From: CAYJAZ01 sp964371865
Lineage (GTDB): Bacteria; Desulfobacterota; Desulfovibrionia; Desulfovibrionales; Desulfovibrionaceae
Direction: 5' to 3'
Assembly: GCA_964371865.1 (NCBI GenBank)
Contig: CAYJOR010000001.1
Location: 111,454 to 175,453, forward strand
DNA: 64,000 nt
The notes under the pieces were generated by a model that was not told the DNA's origin, did no database searches, and saw only the letters and a list, made by a program, of their open reading frames with translations. The translations under genes were made by a program, and so were the position numbers. Positions 54,387 through 61,499 of this stretch are shown in pieces (positions within the stretch are counted from its first letter, which is position 1; every line of letters begins with the position of its first letter).

Positions 54387-56300
54387 TTATTTTTGTAATA
54401 TAACTAAGAAACCATTTCCAACTTTATCGTCAACATCTTGCACTTCTTTAATATTCCATTGCATTTTTTTACATAATTCAACAAAAGTTTCAGTGTCCCA
54501 CACACTTAAATGTAGATGTGCAATATCAATATCTTGTCGAATAGGTTTGTAATTTTCAACTTTTTCTTCATCGTTTTCAATTATTCTTAGAAAATCATAT
54601 GGAAGAATAAGATTATCAGACTCTTCAACATCAGTTCTATAAAAATATTTTTCTTCAGTAAGAATATTTTTATTTCTTGCTATAAGTTCATGTACAGAGG
54701 TAACAGGACGTAGTTTGTCAAAGGTTCTTTCTTTATGCGGAATAATCATTACTACATAGCCATTTTTTCTCACAACTCTAAACCATTCTTCAATTGTTTT
54801 AATTGGATCAAAGAAATGTTCTAAGGCATGAGAACTTATAACATAATCAAGAGATTCATCTTTAAAAGGAAGTTCATCACCTGAAGCAACTATATTTACT
54901 TTTGCAGGAGCAAGAGCACTACCCGATTGCCATAAATCTCCATGACTTGCTTTATAGTCAACATTGGCATATCCACCTGTTTTATCAAGACCAAATGAGT
55001 TATGACTCGAAGCACCAATTTCAATTCCATTTAACCCATCAAGGTATTCATGAACTATTTGTGATTCTCGAAATTTATAAGTTTTTTTAGCTAATTTATT
55101 TTTGTAATTTTCAACTTCTGCTGTAAGGCGCAAATAAAGCATTTTTTCTTTAGTAAGCTTCTCGCCTATATTACTTTGTTGTAGGGGCTTATTTACTTTT
55201 CTATTTTTAATAAACCTAAAAATAATCTCAGCAAGATTTGGGTTTAATCGAGATAAAATATTACATGTTACCTCAATACCATCAAAATTTAATTTTGAAT
55301 CGTAAAAATGTTTTAATTTGATAAATGGAGACTTATTCTCAAACATATAAATTGGAATTGTCGTTATATTTGGGTGTTTAATCTTAGCATTAGTAAAATA
55401 TTTCTCATCAGGGTAAGGAATATAAGAATCACACACATAACCGGCAGCTTTCAAGTAACTTGTAAGTGGAAGTTCATACTTTAAAATGACTCTTTCACGA
55501 GTCGGTTCTTTTTTTACATTTCTAAAGTAATCGAAAAAGAGAGGGTCATTAATTACTTTATTATTAAAAACTAAAAAGTAAGACTGTAAATGGAAACAAT
55601 TTTCATAATTTGAAGTAATTCCCCAAAAATCTACATTTTTTTCTTCCATCGCCGCAAACATATCTGCAACAGGGAATATTGGTCCAACACATGAATCGTT
55701 ACATAAAACAAGCTCTTCCACATTATGCAGATCTATTGATTCCGCGACAAATTCTATACCTCTTTTATAAGAGCCAAAATCGTACTCTTCGTGTCTAGCA
55801 AACGATGTGTAATTTACTAATTTTGATAGTTTTTTTAGTTCATCAATTTTTATGGGATTATCACCAATAAGAATTATTGCATCAGCAGTTTTCTTAATTT
55901 TACTTAATAAATATAGTAGATATTCCGGAATTATACCATCCGAAAGAAAAGAAGCAACAATATAAACTCGTTTATATTTTTTTTCTTTATCAAGGGGTTT
56001 AAAGACCTGTGAAGTTTCAATAGCATCTACTGGAAAAGAAAATTCAACTGAAGTAGAATTACTATTTGAAATAGATATATGATCAAAAGGATTTATTCCA
56101 ATTTGAACAATTTCAGGGTTCTCTTTTATATATTTCTTCACATCAAAATGCTTACTAGGATTTCTACCTTCCTTCCAACCATAAGTAAGAAAATGACTCA
56201 GAGGTTCAACACCCTTAGTGGCAATATCAGGATTTTCTTGTAAGTACCATTCTGCGTCAAAAAATTGTAATTCTTCTTTTTTACTTGAATCATTATTCAT
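54387..56300 (-). CDS. RgpF-type glycan synthesis protein fused to a methyltransferase
   Basis: A 637-residue fusion. Residues about 10-75 carry two copies of the motif F-D-x-x-W-Y-L-x-x-N-P-D-I...P-L-x-H-F-x-x-x-G-x-x-E-G-R-x-P-S seen next to many glycosyltransferases. Residues about 105-355 match RgpF (rhamnan synthesis F) with VYIVASFLSDGIIPEYLLYLL, YDFGSYKRGIEF, LVLCNDSCVGPIF and VDFWGITSNYE. Residues about 420-637 form an S-adenosylmethionine methyltransferase (LNGIEIGASSHNSFGLD; DYVISSHALEHFFDPIKTIEEW is split by the usual D/E turn). The start at 56300 has AAAGGAAC before it; an upstream ATG at 56339 lacks a site. It probably builds and caps a rhamnose-type or similar surface polysaccharide with the GT61 gene 80 bases on. 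Confidence 0.8.
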   Translation of the reverse strand: MNNDSSKKEELQFFDAEWYLQENPDIATKGVEPLSHFLTYGWKEGRNPSKHFDVKKYIKENPEIVQIGINPFDHISISNSNSTSVEFSFPVDAIETSQVFKPLDKEKKYKRVYIVASFLSDGIIPEYLLYLLSKIKKTADAIILIGDNPIKIDELKKLSKLVNYTSFARHEEYDFGSYKRGIEFVAESIDLHNVEELVLCNDSCVGPIFPVADMFAAMEEKNVDFWGITSNYENCFHLQSYFLVFNNKVINDPLFFDYFRNVKKEPTRERVILKYELPLTSYLKAAGYVCDSYIPYPDEKYFTNAKIKHPNITTIPIYMFENKSPFIKLKHFYDSKLNFDGIEVTCNILSRLNPNLAEIIFRFIKNRKVNKPLQQSNIGEKLTKEKMLYLRLTAEVENYKNKLAKKTYKFRESQIVHEYLDGLNGIEIGASSHNSFGLDKTGGYANVDYKASHGDLWQSGSALAPAKVNIVASGDELPFKDESLDYVISSHALEHFFDPIKTIEEWFRVVRKNGYVVMIIPHKERTFDKLRPVTSVHELIARNKNILTEEKYFYRTDVEESDNLILPYDFLRIIENDEEKVENYKPIRQDIDIAHLHLSVWDTETFVELCKKMQWNIKEVQDVDDKVGNGFLVILQK

Positions 56301-56489
56301 AATTATCGTTCCTTTCCTTGTCATTTTCAGTTCATACAATTTTCATGCAAAATGTGTACCTAATTAGAAAAAATAAAATAAATTAGCAAAAATATTTATA
56401 GATAAATACAAGTTTTTGACATAATTAACACACAAAGGAAAGTAAATAAGAAACTATTTACTTTCCTTATTTTTATTTAAAATCGTCAA

Positions 56490-57275
56490 CTATGGCTTCA
56501 CACACAATGCTTTTTTAATCATAAGTTCTTGCAAATGAGGAATACCACCGGCAAGCGAAATAGTTTTGAATAATTTTTCCTTTTCACCACTATCCCACCA
56601 AGATCCAGCTAATACTGTAACGCCTGTTCCTTGCCAACCGGCTGGATACATTGGAGTTGAAGTTCCTACCATAATAGTTTCTTCAGAGTCTTTAGTTAAT
56701 TCTAAAAGTTCATCAATAGTTCCATTTATAAAGGCAGAACCGCTGATTAGCATTTTATTACAGTTTGGAAGTAACTCTCTTTGTTTTTCCATTGCTATGA
56801 TATTTTCACCAAGTCCTCTATCACTCATAGCCTTATCAAAAACAATCACCTTACAGCCTTTATTTTCTAAAGATCTAGCTACCGGAGCGATATTTCCTAT
56901 CATTCCGATTGTGTCATTTGCTGAAAAATCTACGCCAAACATTTTAGAGGAATTGTCGTCAGGAATATCAATAGCGTGAGATCCGGCACAAAGAATTGCA
57001 GAAGCTATTGTTTTATCAAGACTAGTTATAGGATTAAGAGATTTTACAAGTAAGCTAGCAATATCAAAGGCGGATTTTCCAATAACATCACCGGAATAGC
57101 CTGAGCCGCACCTTGGAAGAAGATCGTCTCTATGCACGTATGAAACGCCAACAAAGCCATTATCCAACTGAACTGCCGCCAAAGAAAGCCCTATCACTAA
57201 ATCTGTTACAATTCTATCTTTTAGATAAGGTTCTGAGCTTTCAATAACTTTTTTTGCAATTATATTTTTACTCAT
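56490..57275 (-). CDS. DUF4213/DUF364-family protein, putative metal-chelate binding
   Basis: A 261-residue cytoplasmic protein. The N-terminal part (about 15-75, DLVIGLSLAAVQLDNGFVG) fits DUF4213. The C-terminal Rossmann-like part (about 110-255), with IGMIGNIAPVARSLENKG, MLISGSAFINGTIDELLEL and VGTSTPMYPAGWQGTGVTV, fits DUF364. Proteins of this family have been annotated as possible heavy-metal chelators, but no activity is established. It lies 8 bases after the previous gene and shares direction with a FecCD-type importer, so a role in handling the imported metal or its ligand is likely. AAGGTG precedes the ATG. Confidence 0.8.
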   Translation of the reverse strand: MSKNIIAKKVIESSEPYLKDRIVTDLVIGLSLAAVQLDNGFVGVSYVHRDDLLPRCGSGYSGDVIGKSAFDIASLLVKSLNPITSLDKTIASAILCAGSHAIDIPDDNSSKMFGVDFSANDTIGMIGNIAPVARSLENKGCKVIVFDKAMSDRGLGENIIAMEKQRELLPNCNKMLISGSAFINGTIDELLELTKDSEETIMVGTSTPMYPAGWQGTGVTVLAGSWWDSGEKEKLFKTISLAGGIPHLQELMIKKALCVKP

Positions 57276-57283
57276 AGCACACC

Positions 57284-58003
57284 TTAGTCTTTAATTCTTT
57301 CAATATACATAATGTCGTTGATTTTACCGCCTGCTTTTTTCATTCCTGGAACTGATGCGTTTACATCACCAGAGAAAGTTCCACGTAATTCGCCTACGGC
57401 ACATTCTTCTTTTGTAAGAGGAACATAGAATTTATCGGTTGCTACTAATCTTGAAGGAGCATTTTCTCCCCAACCTGCAAAAGCAACTAAATCACGTACC
57501 GGTGCATCTTCTTCAACTATAACACTAAGAATTACTTCATTATTTGCTGTTAAAGCAGATTTGAAGTCAGCAATTTTTGTTTCTGTTTTTGGATTGTATA
57601 AAACTGGAGAATTACCACTCATAAAATCATCAATAATCACATACATTCCCATAAAATCATCTAATTTTACAATAGTTTCTTTTTTTGAAGTATCGTAAAC
57701 TTTCACATCACTTTTAACACCATTTGTTAAGAATGAAAGTGCGTAAGATATTGGATATGCTTTAGTATCTGCTCCATTATAAGCGATTAATTGCGACATT
57801 GGTTTTGTATCAGGAGTGTAAAAGCCTTCTGCTGAATAGTTTAGGGTATTTTGCAGAATAACAATTCTATCTGATGGAGTTAATTGATCAAAAGGAACCA
57901 TTGTTGATTTATATGTAGCCGCAAAAGCACTACTTGTAAATACTGTTAAAGTGATTAAAGCACAAGCTACCACACTGATTTTCCTCATTAAAGATTTCAT
58001 CAT
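57284..58003 (-). CDS. Exported protein of unknown family in the metal-uptake cluster
   Basis: A 239-residue protein with a signal peptide (SLMRKISVVACALITLTVF, cleaved near AFA at about 29). The start at 58003 (ATG ATG) has AAGGAG before it. I do not recognise a family. Features include paired aspartates in LDDFMGMYVIIDDFMSG, a single FAGWGENAPSRLV segment that looks like a turn-rich binding loop, and a C-terminal GELRGTFSGDVNASVPGMKKAG. It contains only one or two cysteines and no repeat. Its position between the ABC ATPase and the DUF364 gene suggests a periplasmic helper for the transported metal complex. Confidence 0.7.
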   Translation of the reverse strand: MMKSLMRKISVVACALITLTVFTSSAFAATYKSTMVPFDQLTPSDRIVILQNTLNYSAEGFYTPDTKPMSQLIAYNGADTKAYPISYALSFLTNGVKSDVKVYDTSKKETIVKLDDFMGMYVIIDDFMSGNSPVLYNPKTETKIADFKSALTANNEVILSVIVEEDAPVRDLVAFAGWGENAPSRLVATDKFYVPLTKEECAVGELRGTFSGDVNASVPGMKKAGGKINDIMYIERIKD

Positions 58004-58029
58004 AAAACACTCCTTCAATTTTTAATTCA

Positions 58030-58090
58030 GATTGTGTTTCTAAATTAATAATTTTATTGAATTTTCAATAAGATTAGAAACATACCATAA
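58030..58090 (+). repeat. Short MITE derivative (about 60 bp)
   Basis: TTGTGTTTCTAAATTAATA at the left and TTAGAAACATACC at the right flank a short centre that still contains TTGAATTTTCAA, as in the left half of the long elements. It therefore looks like an internal deletion. It lies between the ABC ATPase gene and the exported-protein gene. Confidence 0.6.
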
Positions 58091-58092
58091 AT

Positions 58093-58884
58093 TTAGTTTG
58101 TTAATATTGGCTCACAAAAGAATGATTTTCTACCATTTTCTTCTCTTGTGATAACTCTTACATCAACCCCATAGGTTTTTGAAAGGCTTTCCTCTGTCAT
58201 TATTTCTTGCGGCGTTCCAACTGCAAGAATTTTTCTTTCTCCCATTACGGCTACCTTATTAGCAACTTGCCAACCATGCGATGGAAAATGACTTGTCATT
58301 ACCATTGTTAAACCTTTTTGAGAAAGATTTTTTATTGTTTCCATCACTATTGCTTGATTTTTGAAATCAAGATGTGATGTTGGTTCATCAAATAGAATTA
58401 TTTCTGGTTGTTGACATAAAGTGCGCGCTATTAATACAAGCTGACGCTCTCCTCCTGAAATTTGTGAGTATTTTTTATGCGCTAAGTGCGATATTCCCAT
58501 ATCTTTCATAATTGCATATGCAATATCACTATCTTCACTTGATGGAGCTCGAAAAGCTTTTAGATGTGGTGCTCTTCCCATTGTCACCACTTCTAAAGCC
58601 GGATATGGAAATGATATAACATGATCTTGATAGACAACTCCAACTATTTTAGCGAAATCCCGCACAGAATAGTATGATATATCTTTCCTTTTCAGTAAAA
58701 TTTTTCCGCTTACTATTTTTAGATTTCCATTAATACAATTAAGGAGTGTCGTTTTTCCTGAACCATTTGCTCCAAGAAGACAAAGACAATCACCCTTTTC
58801 TACAGTTAGCGAAATATCCGAGAGAATTACTTCATTTTTTTTATATCCAAAAAAAGCATTTTCAACTTCGATGAGCTTCTTCAT
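58093..58884 (-). CDS. FecE/BtuD-type ABC transporter ATPase
   Basis: A 263-residue cytoplasmic ATPase for an iron-complex or cobalamin-class importer. Walker A is LLGANGSGKTTLL (about 35-47), the signature is ISGGERQLVLIA (about 140-151), Walker B is EIILFDEPTSHLD (about 157-169) and the switch histidine lies in TSHFPSHG. The ATG at 58884 overlaps the permease stop by one base (TAATG), a sign of translational coupling; an upstream GTG at 58893 is less likely. It powers the permease encoded just upstream. Confidence 0.9.
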   Translation of the reverse strand: MKKLIEVENAFFGYKKNEVILSDISLTVEKGDCLCLLGANGSGKTTLLNCINGNLKIVSGKILLKRKDISYYSVRDFAKIVGVVYQDHVISFPYPALEVVTMGRAPHLKAFRAPSSEDSDIAYAIMKDMGISHLAHKKYSQISGGERQLVLIARTLCQQPEIILFDEPTSHLDFKNQAIVMETIKNLSQKGLTMVMTSHFPSHGWQVANKVAVMGERKILAVGTPQEIMTEESLSKTYGVDVRVITREENGRKSFFCEPILTN

Positions 58885-59954
58885 TAATTCCACCCACCCT
58901 TTGTTTTTCTGAGTAAGTACGCAAATACAGGCGCTCCAATAAGAGCCGTCAAAATACCAAGTGGAATTTCACTCGCAGAAACGGAACGACAAATAGTATC
59001 AACAATAAGAATATACGCCGCACCAACAAACATAGTAGCCGGAATAAGATCTTTATGATTCGGGCCTACAAGCATTCTGCAAAAGTGCGGAATTACCTGA
59101 CCAACCCAACCAATAATCCCACAAACAGAAACCGCCGTTGCCGTAATCACTGTAGAAAATATAATCACCCACATTTTCAAATTTTCAGTATTTACCCCTA
59201 AAGAGCGTGCTTCCTTATCCCCCATCGACAAAATATTTATCTTCCATCTCACAAGCATAAGTCCACAAGATGATATAATTATAGGGATAGTAGATATCAT
59301 AAGATCGTTCAAACTCACACTTCCAAGACTCCCCATAAGCCAAAAAGTAATAGCCGGAAGTTTCTCTTCACCATCAGCGCTGAATTTCAAAATAGAAAGC
59401 AAAGCTTGAAAAAATGCTGATACAACAGTTCCTGCCAAAACTAACATGAGAACAGGCGTCGATTTATATATTCTTGCAAGAAAATACGTAATTCCAACAG
59501 CTAACATTCCGCAGATAAAAGCCAAAAACTGCACAACTAAATGCGGAAGTGACAACAACAATCCAAGTGCAGCTCCAAAACTTGCTCCAGCAGATACTCC
59601 TAAAATAAAAGGGCTAACCAGCGGGTTTTGAAACATTCCCTGAAATGATGCGCCGGACATAGAAAGCCCCGCACCCACCATCGCCGCCATAATTGCACGC
59701 GGTAAACGTACTTGTATAACAACTTTTTCAGCAGAATTTGACCAAACTTGCGGAAAATCGAAACCAAGTAAATAATTCCCTAAAATTTGAAGAACTTCAA
59801 TAATACTGAGGCTATATCTTCCTATAAATAGAGTTGCAATAAACGCAATAAAGGGTAAACTTATAATTATCGCCCATTTTATAGGATTTCTTTTTATAAG
59901 AATACGATTGGTTTCATTTTTTTGACTATCATGCTCAGTAATTACTTCTGACAT
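58884..59954 (-). CDS. FecCD-type ABC transporter permease
   Basis: A 356-residue inner-membrane protein with about nine or ten membrane segments. Family features are MVGAGLSMSGASFQGMFQNP (about 87-106), LVSPFILGVSAGASFGAA, CGIIGWVGQVIPHFCRML (about 266-283) and EIPLGILTALIGAPVFAYLL (about 325-344). FecCD permeases carry ferric siderophores, haem, cobalamin or other metal chelates and usually work as dimers. The ATG at 59954 was chosen over near-cognate starts upstream; its ribosome site is weak. It is coupled to the ATPase gene. Confidence 0.9.
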   Translation of the reverse strand: MSEVITEHDSQKNETNRILIKRNPIKWAIIISLPFIAFIATLFIGRYSLSIIEVLQILGNYLLGFDFPQVWSNSAEKVVIQVRLPRAIMAAMVGAGLSMSGASFQGMFQNPLVSPFILGVSAGASFGAALGLLLSLPHLVVQFLAFICGMLAVGITYFLARIYKSTPVLMLVLAGTVVSAFFQALLSILKFSADGEEKLPAITFWLMGSLGSVSLNDLMISTIPIIISSCGLMLVRWKINILSMGDKEARSLGVNTENLKMWVIIFSTVITATAVSVCGIIGWVGQVIPHFCRMLVGPNHKDLIPATMFVGAAYILIVDTICRSVSASEIPLGILTALIGAPVFAYLLRKTKGGWN

Positions 59955-60032
59955 ATTTAGCACCAATTAAGCAGATTCAATACATACTATAATAACTTAT
60001 AACTTTCTAGAAAAAACTTTGACTATATATAA

Positions 60033-60065
60033 AACGCAAAAGAATTAATTTTAAAACATGCCCTA
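60033..60065 (+). repeat. MITE remnant (right end)
   Basis: ACGCAAAAGAATTAATTTTAAAACATGCCCTA matches the right end of the element at 10365-10517, and no left end is visible upstream. It lies between the binding-protein and permease genes. (Motif split here: ACGCAAAAGAATTAA plus TTTTAAAACATGCCCTA.). Confidence 0.55.
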
Positions 60066-60072
60066 GTTAGAG

Positions 60073-61197
60073 TTATGAAGGTTCAACCCAACCATCAAGA
60101 ACTCTTTGAGCTTCTTCGTCAGTTAGTTTGTATTCATAAAACTCTTCAAAATAATACTTGAATTCTTTGAGCAAATCTAAATCTTCAAAAAGTTCAGGAT
60201 GTAAATTTTTAGCAAGCCACAGCACAAGCAAGGTTGTTGTTGTTCCTTTATCAATAAAAAATATACCTGATGGAATTCTATAGAGTTTTTTATTTGTAAC
60301 AGCTTGAAGAGTCGACCACTTAGAATTAGGTCTATACATGCTTTTCATAACAAGATCGGGCATACCACCATGATTATCCACTAAGATAATTTCAGGATCC
60401 CATGTATAAAGTTGCTCTGCTGTTACTTCGGGAAAGTTAGTATCTTCCGGCGGACCTATAAGTTTTCCACCGGCTATAAGAACTTCATAGTATCTATTTT
60501 TTAGCGCATAACTAGAACGGATTTCTTCACCCCATGTATTGCCCCAGTAAACAGTTGGTCTTTTATCTTCTGGAAGATTGTTTGTTCTCTCATAGACCAT
60601 TTTTAGTTTTTCATCGCAGTATTTTCGCCATTGCTCGGCTTCGTTTTTCGCTTCATCAGCACCTAATACATCAGCAAGCAAAAGAACAGGTTTTGTTAGA
60701 TTTTTTATAAAGTCATCTATTGACTGAGCCTTAACTCCCTCAAAACTATCAACCAAACCTGCATTTTTTGTTACAGCAACAGCAGCCATATCGACTGCAT
60801 CGAATTTTTTTAGTTCAAGTTCATTATCGTAATAGAGAACTAAATCTATATTATTTTCTAAATAGTCTTCAATATTTACCGTAGAACTAGGATTTGCTGC
60901 CAATCCACCTACATTTGCAAGTTTAGGGTTAGTAAGCAATGCAAGAGGATAGTCAGTTCTGTGCCCGCTTTTTACTATCGCAATTTTATCTGCATTACCA
61001 AGCATGAAGACCATCTCATAAGTTGGACCTGGGATTGCTGCTATTTTCGTTACATTGAGAGGAACTTCTACACTTCTATCCAATAAATCTATTATTGTTT
61101 TAGATGTAGCAGTATCAGATTCTGAATTATTTGAACACCCTAATAATGTTAAACTTAAACTTGTAATAATCATACCGGATAGGATTTTTTTTATCAT
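60073..61197 (-). CDS. Metal-chelate ABC transporter substrate-binding lipoprotein
   Basis: A 374-residue lipoprotein (lipobox LTLLGC, cysteine at about residue 21) with the two-lobed FepB/BtuF-type fold: TIIDLLDRSVEVPLNVTKIA (about 35-54), VGGLAANPSSTVNIEDYLENN (residues about 93-113), DPEIILVDNHGG (about 262-273) and a C-terminal helical lobe. It delivers the ligand to the FecCD permease. The start at 61197 has GAGAG before it; an in-frame TTG at 61212 would add five residues. No Fur box or cobalamin riboswitch could be made out upstream, so the ligand (iron complex, cobalamin or another metal) stays open. Confidence 0.87.
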   Translation of the reverse strand: MIKKILSGMIITSLSLTLLGCSNNSESDTATSKTIIDLLDRSVEVPLNVTKIAAIPGPTYEMVFMLGNADKIAIVKSGHRTDYPLALLTNPKLANVGGLAANPSSTVNIEDYLENNIDLVLYYDNELELKKFDAVDMAAVAVTKNAGLVDSFEGVKAQSIDDFIKNLTKPVLLLADVLGADEAKNEAEQWRKYCDEKLKMVYERTNNLPEDKRPTVYWGNTWGEEIRSSYALKNRYYEVLIAGGKLIGPPEDTNFPEVTAEQLYTWDPEIILVDNHGGMPDLVMKSMYRPNSKWSTLQAVTNKKLYRIPSGIFFIDKGTTTTLLVLWLAKNLHPELFEDLDLLKEFKYYFEEFYEYKLTDEEAQRVLDGWVEPS

Positions 61198-61210
61198 AGT
61201 ATCGACTCTC

Positions 61211-61239
61211 AAATTTCATAATTTAGAAGTAAGGCCCTA
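61211..61239 (-). repeat. MITE remnant (left end, inverted) in front of the binding-protein gene
   Basis: AAATTTCATAATTTAGAA is the exact complement of the left-inner part of the element at 10365, followed by a diverged CCCTA end. It lies directly upstream of the ribosome site. The remaining 300-base gap to the RTX gene (61198-61499) is AT-rich and otherwise holds only the terminator at 61423-61470 and a small TTGAG/CTCAA hairpin near 61391. Confidence 0.5.
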
Positions 61240-61422
61240 CAGTATAAAAAGCACTAATCTCAACAAATACCAACTAGAGCATAGTAGATTTATATTGAAT
61301 TTATATAAACTTTATTTATAACAAATTCTTATTATGGTCAATAAAAACATATATAAAGCACTCAGCACACCTTATTTCAAATTATCGCTTCTTGAGGTTT
61401 TCCCCCTCAAACTCTCCCTTGA

Positions 61423-61470
61423 CAAATAAAAAACTCACGATACCTGCGAATGAGCAAGTACCGTGAGTTA
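61423..61470 (-). terminator. Terminator of the VWA/RTX adhesin gene
   Basis: AACTCACG (61432-61439) pairs with CGTGAGTT (61462-61469), extended inward by four more pairs. On the minus strand it is followed by TTTTTTATTT. It lies 30 bases after the stop codon. Confidence 0.85.
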
Positions 61471-61499
61471 TTAATTTATGTTGTTAGAGTTTGAAAAAG

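Noticed and set aside
60033..61239. Composite mobile unit formed by the two MITE ends around the binding-protein gene
   Set aside because: Both ends face the same way and each lacks its partner, so they are independent remnants rather than a flanking pair.
61198..61422. Fur box or cobalamin riboswitch before the metal-uptake genes
   Set aside because: No 19-bp Fur-like dyad and no cobalamin-box sequence could be seen in the gap.
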